The notes under the pieces are model-generated. The model did not search any database, was not told the DNA's origin, and saw nothing but the letters and a program-made list of their open reading frames with translations. Of a stretch of DNA of 5,235 nt, positions 1 to 5,235 are shown in pieces (the first letter of the stretch is position 1; the number at the start of each line of letters is the position of its first letter). The stretch covers positions 1 to 5,235 of the forward strand of contig CAQLOA010000114.1 of assembly GCA_948829205.1 (NCBI GenBank), in the 5' to 3' direction. The DNA comes from an uncultured Eggerthellaceae bacterium. GTDB lineage: Bacteria; Actinomycetota; Coriobacteriia; Coriobacteriales; Eggerthellaceae. Made by a program: the position numbers and the translations under genes.

Positions 1-627
1 TTCCTCTAGAATATCGAAGAGCCACTCGCAGTACGGTTCGAACAGCTCCTTTTTCATGACGAACATGTTGCAGAAGTAGCCCTTGGTCCCGTTGAGGTAT
101 TCCTCCGCAGCGGGAAGCATCTCGGGATAGCGTTCCGAAATGATGTCGAGCACGCATTCCAGGTCCTCAAGCCTGTGCTGCTTGGCAAGGCCATACTGTT
201 CGAGGATCGTGGCGCCGCTCGGGAACTCCCCTGCCTCGGGGACCACGACGTCGTACTGCTCGATGACCTCGCGCATGCGCCCTTCCTCGATGCCAATCTT
301 AGCCAGCGTTTCCTCGTCGTTGTAGTCGAACAGCACGTCCGAGAAGTAGTTGGTTTCGAAGTCCTCCTCCGCGAAGGACAGGTACCGCCTGTAGTGGAAG
401 AACCCGTAGTAGTCTGCGTCGACGTTCTTCCAGGCCCAGTATTGCGCCGTCAGCTCGCAGTAGGACTCATTTTTCCCGGAGATGTTCTCACCTTCGTCGT
501 CGTGCGCCACCCCATCGAAGCGGCTACTCCTCAAGGCCGTCCCGACCTGCACGGGGAAGAAAAGCGGGTTGTCCGGAACGACGATATCGTCCTTGTGGCA
601 CGCGATGAATATCTTGATGTCACTCAC
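1..627 (-). CDS. DUF4422 family predicted glycosyltransferase (3' end missing)
   Basis: The reading frame is open from a GTG at 627-625 to the left edge, giving 209 residues with no stop, so the C-terminus lies outside the window. The protein matches the DUF4422 family, which occurs in capsule and O-antigen loci and is thought to be a cytoplasmic glycosyltransferase; donor and acceptor are unknown. Family hallmarks seen are an opening strand IKIFIACHK (residues 4-12), PDNPLFFPVQVG (18-29), the HDDEGENIS block (42-50), N53-SYCELTAQYWAWKN (up to 68), and the strongly conserved DYYGFFHYRRY (72-82). Near the cut end, NMFVMKKELF (187-196) followed by YCEWLFDIL fits the last part of the domain, so probably only a few dozen residues are missing. 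There is no signal peptide or membrane segment. The GTG start is chosen because AAAGGA lies seven bases upstream and the family begins right at this strand. Third codon positions are mostly G or C (25 of the first 30 codons). It is transcribed away from the other three genes. The family assignment is firm; the enzymatic activity is inferred. Confidence 0.9.
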   Translation of the reverse strand, partial: MSDIKIFIACHKDDIVVPDNPLFFPVQVGTALRSSRFDGVAHDDEGENISGKNESYCELTAQYWAWKNVDADYYGFFHYRRYLSFAEEDFETNYFSDVLFDYNDEETLAKIGIEEGRMREVIEQYDVVVPEAGEFPSGATILEQYGLAKQHRLEDLECVLDIISERYPEMLPAAEEYLNGTKGYFCNMFVMKKELFEPYCEWLFDILEE

Positions 628-634
628 GATGGGG

Positions 635-640
635 TCCTTT
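635..640 (-). promoter_or_regulatory. Ribosome-binding site of the DUF4422 gene
   Basis: On the minus strand this reads AAAGGA, seven bases before the GTG at 627-625. It is the only good Shine-Dalgarno match near the start of the DUF4422 similarity, and it supports GTG rather than ATG initiation. Confidence 0.7.
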
Positions 641-658
641 CGCTGGTTTATTGATAAG

Positions 659-664
659 ATTCTA
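659..664 (-). promoter_or_regulatory. Possible -10 box for the leftward gene
   Basis: On the minus strand this reads TAGAAT, one mismatch from TATAAT. It would place transcription start around 652 and give a leader of about 25 bases before the GTG. No good -35 hexamer sits 16-18 bases further upstream (the best there are CTTCGG and GCTTCG), so the call rests on one hexamer and its position in the only divergent gap of the window. Confidence 0.3.
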
Positions 665-723
665 TCGTATGAATACCGGACCGAAGCTTTGAACGGCCCA
701 CGACCTGACATGAACCTTCCCAC

Positions 724-730
724 GAGGTGG
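724..730 (+). promoter_or_regulatory. Ribosome-binding site of the acyltransferase gene
   Basis: GAGGTGG lies six bases before the ATG at 737. It decides the start: the same frame stays open upstream as far as 482, antisense to the DUF4422 gene, with another ATG at 710, but none of that has a comparable site or matches the family. Confidence 0.75.
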
Positions 731-736
731 ACAACT

Positions 737-1735
737 ATGGCCGATAAAAAGAGAATAGGATGGGTGGACGCCGCAAAAGGACTTGCCATTTTGGCCGTCA
801 TACTTGGTCACACTTATCTATACGGCAACCCCCTTCACGCGATCATCTATTCCTTCAACGTCCCATTGTTTTTCGTCCTCGCCGGATACACCTTCCGCGC
901 TAAGCCGTTCAAACAGAACCTGTACTCTTCAGTGAAAAGACTCCTTCTTCCGTACGTTGGACTATGCCTCTTCCTGATAATCGTCGACGTTCTGCGGTCT
1001 CCCGACAAGATGGGCACGCTCATGTCGCACCTGCTGGCAGTGCTGTTCGCATCGGGCGGCGTGATTGAGCAGGGGAACATTCCGATGCTCGGCCTTTCCT
1101 GGTTTCTCATGGCACTGTTCGTCGCAAGAATCGTGTTCAATGTGATAGTGGGTGCCTGCGAGAAACGCTCGGCGAATCCCGTGCTGGTGGGGGTTTTGTT
1201 CTTCCTGCTCGCCTCTGCGGCGGTGTTCGAATACGGGGTCCTGCCGTTGCCTTTCGCCTTCGACCAGGCCCTCATAGCGATGTTCTTCATGTACCTGGGC
1301 TATGCGGCGAAGAAGTACGACTGGGTTGGCAGTATGAACGCCTGGGTACTCGTCGTCCTTGTCGTGTCGTGGGGCGGCTTGCTGTGCCTGAAGGTCTTCT
1401 TCAGCATGGGCAACATGTTTTTCACCCCGTCCTTCTTCGCCGGGCTGCCTCTTACGGTGATCGCCTCCTTCGCTCTCATCAAGATATGCGCGTACCTCGA
1501 CGGCAGAATAGGAGCCGTTAACGCCTTCTTCGAATTCTGCGGACGCAACTCATTGCTTCTGCTGGTTCTCCATCAGGTGGAGGCGGCGTTCATCGACTGG
1601 AGCTCCGTATCCTTCGCCGCTCTTGGAGGGCTTTCTTCGTTGGCGGTTGGCGCATGCCATCTGGCATTGATCCTCGTGCTTCTGTGGCTCATGTATTTGA
1701 TGCCGCTCTCGATTCGAAAAAAGGCGGAGCAGTAA
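737..1735 (+). CDS. Acyltransferase family 3 membrane protein (probable sugar O-acetyltransferase)
   Basis: This 332-residue integral membrane protein belongs to the acyltransferase 3 family, most like the group containing fucose 4-O-acetylase-type enzymes. Such proteins move acyl groups, usually acetyl, onto exported or lipid-linked sugars. The N-terminus carries the family signature: R6, WVDAAKG (9-15), then a hydrophobic stretch ending in LGHT with H25, followed by SFNVPLFFVLAGYTFR (39-54). Further marks are LSWFLMALF (120-128) and FCGRNSLLLLVLH (267-279). About ten hydrophobic segments are spread along the chain, and the end is basic (SIRKKAEQ). Length is normal for the short members of the family, with no extra SGNH domain, so the enzyme would act alone or with a separate partner. 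The start at 737 follows a good Shine-Dalgarno site and begins just before the first family motif. The next gene starts 42 bases after the stop, with no terminator between, which suggests co-transcription. The family is firm; the target sugar cannot be read from the sequence. Confidence 0.9.
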   Translation: MADKKRIGWVDAAKGLAILAVILGHTYLYGNPLHAIIYSFNVPLFFVLAGYTFRAKPFKQNLYSSVKRLLLPYVGLCLFLIIVDVLRSPDKMGTLMSHLLAVLFASGGVIEQGNIPMLGLSWFLMALFVARIVFNVIVGACEKRSANPVLVGVLFFLLASAAVFEYGVLPLPFAFDQALIAMFFMYLGYAAKKYDWVGSMNAWVLVVLVVSWGGLLCLKVFFSMGNMFFTPSFFAGLPLTVIASFALIKICAYLDGRIGAVNAFFEFCGRNSLLLLVLHQVEAAFIDWSSVSFAALGGLSSLAVGACHLALILVLLWLMYLMPLSIRKKAEQ

Positions 1736-1765
1736 GAAAGCAACGCCACCATTCCTGCAAAATAC

Positions 1766-1773
1766 AGGGGAGG
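1766..1773 (+). promoter_or_regulatory. Ribosome-binding site of the 790-residue glycosyltransferase gene
   Basis: AGGGGAGG lies four bases before the ATG at 1778 (seven if only the AGGGG part pairs). It is the strongest Shine-Dalgarno match in the window and fixes the start of the large gene. Confidence 0.75.
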
Positions 1774-1777
1774 CTCC

Positions 1778-4150
1778 ATGAAAATTTCGCCTGTCTGCGA
1801 GCAAAAAGGATTGCGGATCTACATCGCATCGAAAAACGAAGCAGACGATCGAATAAGGTACAAGGCAACGCTTGTCAACGGCAGGTGCTCCCTGGACGTG
1901 CCCGTCATAAAAGCAAGAAACAGCGGTTGCATTTTCATTGAGATTCCAGCGAAGGGCACAGAAGCGGACTCGCGCGTTGAAATCACGGAAAGACACACGG
2001 GCGGCTTGGTGGCCGATATAGACGTCTCCCATGCCGAGTTCCTGTCGAAAATCAGTCGACGCGTTCCGGAGGAATTCAGTCTACTTGGCGCCATCGAGGA
2101 AATCGATTTGCAGAATCCGCTGCATCGACGGCAATACGACTTGAACCTTGACGATTGCTTCGACACCTTGGACGGAGACGTCGTCTGGAGAATTGCCATC
2201 GACTGGCGTGGTTCGGACAAGTCGAAGCCTTGTCTAGAGCTGGTAGGGAACGACCTTAAGGGGCTCGATGTCGAAATCCACGAATTCGAGTTCCAGAAAG
2301 GACTGCTGCGCAAAGGGCATGAAGTGAGCAGAATCATCGCCACGCTCAGAACGCCAAGGCACCTCACCGACTTCTGCCTTTTTGCACGCGACCCCCAAAG
2401 AGAAGTCACGTCGAACTTCTACCCAATGGACTCGATCGCAGCGGACAGCGTGATTTGCGAAAGAGCCGAACGAACCAAAAGCATCGACGAACAGCAGGAT
2501 GCCTATCCGCGCTGGCTAGACGCCAAAATGCGAGAGTTGCAGGCCTTGGAGACCGAGCTAGTTCCTGTTGTCAAGGACGCTCTGCATATAATCGTTTTCG
2601 CGAAAGACACGCCAGCGCACCTTATCGAACAAACACTGGCATCGCTGAAATGCCAGCTCTTCGAGAACTGGGAAGCCACCGTGCTTAGCTCGATCGCATC
2701 GCAGCTAAGAGATTCCGACGGCCGTATAAGCTTCACGCAACTTTCGGATAAGGGCCAAATAGCAAACGAGGTGATCAGGATAGCCAAAGAATCGGGCGCT
2801 GCGCGGATCTGCATGGTGGAAGCAGGCGACGTTTTCGCGCGCGGCGCGCTCATGGCAATCGCGAGCGCGTCGAACGATCCCCTCAGTATCGTCGTCTTCG
2901 ACGAAGATTCCGTCGACGAGCAGGGCATTCATTCTCGCCCGAAACTAAAAGGAGCGTTGAACAAACAACTCGAATACTCGGAAAACTGGATTGGTTACGG
3001 GACGTTCTTCCCTGCAGAACTCGTATCGAGCACATCGTTCGAGAACGCGCAATCCCCTTCGCTGATCGCCTACGCCCTCTCGCTGAAAGCAATAGAAAAG
3101 GGGCTCCCATTCGAAGCCGTCCCTTATGTGCTTCTGCATGCTTTCTCCCCGTCCGCAAAAAACGAAACGGCCAACGACGCATTCCCTGCAAGTGATACGG
3201 AAACGGCAAAAAAGATTCTGTCCGGCCATCTGCGCGCCATCGGCGCATGCTCGATAGTCGAAGACGGGTTCTTGGAAGGGACGCTCAAGATATCCCTCGC
3301 CGAAGATCGAGCCGGAAAAGTAAGCGTCATAATACCCACCATGGACCATGCCGACATGCTCGAACGGTGCGTATCCTCGCTATTGAACAAGGCAACCTAC
3401 AAAGACATGGAGATCGTCCTTGTCGAGAACAACAGCAAAATGGATGAGACCTTCGCCCTGTACGACCGCCTGAAGAAGGAAAACCCCGACGTCGTTAAAG
3501 TAGTCGAATGGGATGGGCCCTTCAACTATTCCGCCATCATAAACCATGGAGTGGCGGCCTCCGCTGGCGAGTATCTGCTTCTACTCAACAACGACACCGA
3601 GGTGATCGTTCCCCGATTCATCGAGGAGATGCTGGCTCTGGCTTCCATCCCGGAGGTAGGCGTCGTGGGGGCCAAGCTCTACTTCAAGGACATGCTCGTG
3701 CAGCATGCAGGCATGGTCATAGGCCCTTACGGAGGAATAAGCCACGCGAACCAGAACTTCTCGGACACTCGGCCGGGATATCAGAACCGCGCCCTGACGC
3801 AATGCAGCTTTTCCAGCGTCACCGGCGCTTGCCAAATGGTGCGCCGCGAGGTGTTCGACAAAGTGGGCGGATACGACGAGACATTCGCGGTTGGCTTCAA
3901 CGACGCCGACTTCTGCCTCAAGGTGCGGGCAGCAGGCTACGACGTCGTGTTCACGCCGTACGCCGAGCTTTACCATTACGAGTTCGTGTCCAGAGGCCGC
4001 GAAGGCATAGACTCCAAGAAACAAGCCCGCTGGGAACAGGAAAGGGACGCTTTCTTCGAAAAATGGCATGATGAACTTGAGGGCGGCGACCCGCTAGTCA
4101 GCCCGAACCTCGATAAGGACAACTGGTACTATGCGCTATCGAGCAAATAG
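1778..4150 (+). CDS. Two-domain family 2 glycosyltransferase with degenerate first domain
   Basis: This 790-residue protein has no signal peptide or membrane segment and is probably cytoplasmic, adding sugars to a surface polysaccharide. Residues 1 to about 265 look strand-rich and match no family I recognise. Residues about 269-460 align by pattern with the first GT-A domain of RfbC-like O-antigen glycosyltransferases (TP at 278-279, ENWE at 296-299, FDEDSVDEQG from 374), but the expected active-site acidic residues are gone. From about 515 a complete GT-A domain follows: VSVIIPT (515-521), VLVENNS for nucleotide-sugar binding, FNYSAIINHG, LLNND (602-606) as the DXD equivalent, SVTGACQMVRREVF, GFNDADFCLK (from 706) with the likely catalytic acidic residues, and LYHYEFVSRG (731-740). 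This second domain resembles rhamnosyltransferase-type GT2 enzymes of the WbbL/RgpB kind; the sugar is not determined. The gene ends inside the start of the next one. Third positions are only moderately GC-rich (16 of the first 30 codons). The family is certain; the number of active sites is inferred. Confidence 0.92.
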   Translation: MKISPVCEQKGLRIYIASKNEADDRIRYKATLVNGRCSLDVPVIKARNSGCIFIEIPAKGTEADSRVEITERHTGGLVADIDVSHAEFLSKISRRVPEEFSLLGAIEEIDLQNPLHRRQYDLNLDDCFDTLDGDVVWRIAIDWRGSDKSKPCLELVGNDLKGLDVEIHEFEFQKGLLRKGHEVSRIIATLRTPRHLTDFCLFARDPQREVTSNFYPMDSIAADSVICERAERTKSIDEQQDAYPRWLDAKMRELQALETELVPVVKDALHIIVFAKDTPAHLIEQTLASLKCQLFENWEATVLSSIASQLRDSDGRISFTQLSDKGQIANEVIRIAKESGAARICMVEAGDVFARGALMAIASASNDPLSIVVFDEDSVDEQGIHSRPKLKGALNKQLEYSENWIGYGTFFPAELVSSTSFENAQSPSLIAYALSLKAIEKGLPFEAVPYVLLHAFSPSAKNETANDAFPASDTETAKKILSGHLRAIGACSIVEDGFLEGTLKISLAEDRAGKVSVIIPTMDHADMLERCVSSLLNKATYKDMEIVLVENNSKMDETFALYDRLKKENPDVVKVVEWDGPFNYSAIINHGVAASAGEYLLLLNNDTEVIVPRFIEEMLALASIPEVGVVGAKLYFKDMLVQHAGMVIGPYGGISHANQNFSDTRPGYQNRALTQCSFSSVTGACQMVRREVFDKVGGYDETFAVGFNDADFCLKVRAAGYDVVFTPYAELYHYEFVSRGREGIDSKKQARWEQERDAFFEKWHDELEGGDPLVSPNLDKDNWYYALSSK
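4115..4119 (+). promoter_or_regulatory. Ribosome-binding site of the GT-C-like gene, inside the preceding gene
   Basis: AAGGA lies eleven bases before the ATG at 4131, within the last codons of the glycosyltransferase gene. The spacing is long, so initiation may depend partly on ribosomes finishing the upstream gene. Confidence 0.5.
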
Positions 4151-5235
4151 CCCCTTCTCGGCACTAGGCAAAACAATATACGCAGTTTTCTCTGTTTTGC
4201 TGGCGTTCGGTTTTCTCTTTTCAGTAGTAGCGAATGCCCCGTCAGAGTCCAAAGACACATTATGGTACAGGGCCGATTTGCATCACTACGACGAGGACGA
4301 CCAGTATGCTCGTCTCGCCGATTCAATTCTAAACGGGGAGATTTCTTTGGACCTGCCCGTTCCAGACGAACTCAAGGAGCTTGAAAACCCCTATGATCCG
4401 CTCGCGCGATACGATATAGGAAGCGAGGATGTCCCAATCTATTGGGACCATGCCTATAGGCATGGCAAATACTACAGTTATTTCGGCGTGGTGCCGGCAG
4501 TACTTATCTATCTGCCTTATGAAGTCATCACAGGCAGCTGGATGCCCACGCCATCAGCAGTAGCGCTCATCGGAATTCTCGCAATTGCAGCAATGAGCCT
4601 CTTTACACGGAGGTTCGTTCTTCTCTATTTCGAACAAACCGCAACTACCACGTCGCTGCTCCTGTGCCTTTTTATGCTTTTCGCCGGATCGAACGTCGTA
4701 TCGCTGGGATTTCTCTCACGATTCTATTCCGTCCCAACGCTAAGCGCACAATTCTTCACCTTCATGGGCCTATGGTTCTGGCTGGGAGCGAAGGGGATGG
4801 GAATCAGAACCGGAGGCGCATCCAACGGCCCGGAACCCTTCAAACCGAACACGTTGTCAGGAAGTCATCTGTTCTTCGGGTCGATCTGCATGGCGCTTAC
4901 GCTTGGATGCAGGCCCCAGTTCGTCCTCGCCAGCTTTCTCGCCTTCGCCATATTCAAAGATGAGATATTCCGAAGCCGTTCGCTCTTTTCCAAGCAAGGC
5001 ATAAAGCCGACGGCTCTTGCGCTCATCCCATTTGCAATCGTCTTTGCTCCCCTCCTTTGGTATAACTACGCTAGATTCGGATCGGTTTTCGACTTCGGAA
5101 GCGCCTACAACCTGACGGGATTCGACATGACCGCCTACCATCAGCGGTATCTCTTCACATCCCTGCTTATGGTCATATACCTGTTCTGTCCAATTAACCC
5201 AACTGGATCCTTCCCTTTCTTAGAGCCTATAGACC
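4131..5235 (+). CDS. Polytopic membrane protein, probable GT-C-type glycosyltransferase (3' end missing)
   Basis: The frame is open from the ATG at 4131 to the right edge: 368 complete codons and no stop. The ATG sits inside the last codons of the preceding gene in another frame (20-base overlap). Residues about 14-36 form a membrane segment, followed by a large, probably extracytoplasmic loop to about residue 118. This loop holds YDEDDQYARLADSILNGE (53-70), whose acidic residues before Y59 resemble the catalytic-aspartate loop of GT-C enzymes; then NPYDPLAR (86-93), and WDHAYRHGKYYSYFGVVP (105-122). More hydrophobic segments lie near 142-158, 174-195, 201-219, 247-258, 264-275 and 294-310. 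GCRPQ (259-263) and WYNYARFGSVFDFGSAYNLT (310-329) are further motifs I recognise from uncharacterised membrane proteins in polysaccharide loci. GT-C enzymes use lipid-phosphate sugar donors outside the membrane. Third positions are GC-poor at the start (14 of the first 30 codons). It could instead be a non-enzymatic membrane protein of the same fold. Confidence 0.82.
   Translation, partial: MRYRANSPFSALGKTIYAVFSVLLAFGFLFSVVANAPSESKDTLWYRADLHHYDEDDQYARLADSILNGEISLDLPVPDELKELENPYDPLARYDIGSEDVPIYWDHAYRHGKYYSYFGVVPAVLIYLPYEVITGSWMPTPSAVALIGILAIAAMSLFTRRFVLLYFEQTATTTSLLLCLFMLFAGSNVVSLGFLSRFYSVPTLSAQFFTFMGLWFWLGAKGMGIRTGGASNGPEPFKPNTLSGSHLFFGSICMALTLGCRPQFVLASFLAFAIFKDEIFRSRSLFSKQGIKPTALALIPFAIVFAPLLWYNYARFGSVFDFGSAYNLTGFDMTAYHQRYLFTSLLMVIYLFCPINPTGSFPFLEPID

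Larger units (their letters stand above)
628..736. promoter_or_regulatory. Divergent intergenic region
   Basis: This 109-base gap separates the leftward DUF4422 gene from the three rightward genes, so it must hold promoters for both directions unless the genes are read from outside the window. It is locally AT-richer between about 645 and 675. I see the two ribosome-binding sites and one possible leftward -10 box. For the rightward direction, TATGAAT at 668-674 is a weak -10 candidate with no -35 match at proper spacing. No strong inverted repeat or riboswitch-like structure is evident. Confidence 0.4.

Noticed and set aside
175..654. Rightward open frame of 159 codons
   Set aside because: It is the antisense shadow of the DUF4422 gene, whose minus-strand translation matches family motifs throughout. 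Long antisense frames are expected in GC-rich genes.
482..736. Upstream in-frame extension of the acyltransferase by up to 85 residues
   Set aside because: It runs antisense through the DUF4422 gene, has no ribosome-binding site at its earlier ATGs, and adds nothing resembling the family, whose motifs begin just after the ATG at 737.
1754..1768. CCTG / CAGG pairing with a seven-base loop, near the glycosyltransferase ribosome-binding site
   Set aside because: A four-base stem is too weak to be called a terminator or regulatory hairpin, and no T-run follows.
1550..2032. Leftward open frame of 160 codons spanning the acyltransferase-glycosyltransferase junction
   Set aside because: It overlaps two well-supported genes on the opposite strand, and its translation shows no recognisable pattern.
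2836..2850. GC-rich palindrome-like run (GCGCGC / GCGCGC)
   Set aside because: It lies within coding sequence and is explained by Arg-Gly-Ala codons; there is no associated T-run or repeat elsewhere in the window.
3508..4071. Rightward open frame of 187 codons within the glycosyltransferase gene
   Set aside because: It is out of frame with the intact GT-A motifs and has an Arg/Gly/His-rich composition typical of a frame-shifted GC-rich gene.
1..5235. Mobile elements, tRNA or rRNA genes, CRISPR arrays, phage or defence genes
   Set aside because: No transposase or integrase motifs, direct-repeat arrays or RNA-gene signatures were found; almost all of the window is covered by four glycan-related genes.

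Overview
The window reads as part of a cell-surface polysaccharide (capsule, O-antigen-like or wall glycan) biosynthesis locus. The fairly GC-rich coding sequence, purine-rich Shine-Dalgarno sites, and the mix of a DUF4422 protein, a membrane O-acyltransferase, a large two-domain family 2 glycosyltransferase and a polytopic membrane protein would suit a high-GC Gram-positive such as a gut actinobacterium of the Coriobacteriia. No taxonomic marker is present, so this is a guess from style only.

Layout: (1) 1-627, minus strand: a DUF4422 family predicted glycosyltransferase, with its 3' end cut off by the left edge. (2) 628-736: a 109-base divergent intergenic region holding the ribosome-binding sites of both flanking genes and a possible -10 box for the leftward gene. 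(3) 737-1735, plus strand: an acyltransferase family 3 membrane protein, probably acetylating a sugar. (4) 1778-4150, plus strand: a 790-residue glycosyltransferase with an unrecognised N-terminal third, a degenerate GT-A domain and an apparently intact C-terminal GT-A domain. (5) 4131-5235, plus strand: a polytopic membrane protein resembling GT-C glycosyltransferases, overlapping the previous stop by 20 bases and running off the right edge.

The three rightward genes look like one transcription unit (42-base gap, then a 20-base overlap). A reasonable reading is that the soluble glycosyltransferases (DUF4422 and the GT2 protein) add sugars to a growing chain on the cytoplasmic side. The acyltransferase would modify sugars at the membrane, and the GT-C-like protein would act on lipid-linked substrates with its large loop outside the membrane. 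These roles come from family membership; no substrate can be read from the sequence.

No RNA gene, mobile element, CRISPR array or clear terminator was seen. The most noteworthy points are the loss of active-site residues in the first GT-A domain of the 790-residue protein, its unassigned N-terminal region, and the well-conserved but poorly characterised motifs of the last gene. I found no convincing sign of an entirely new kind of system.
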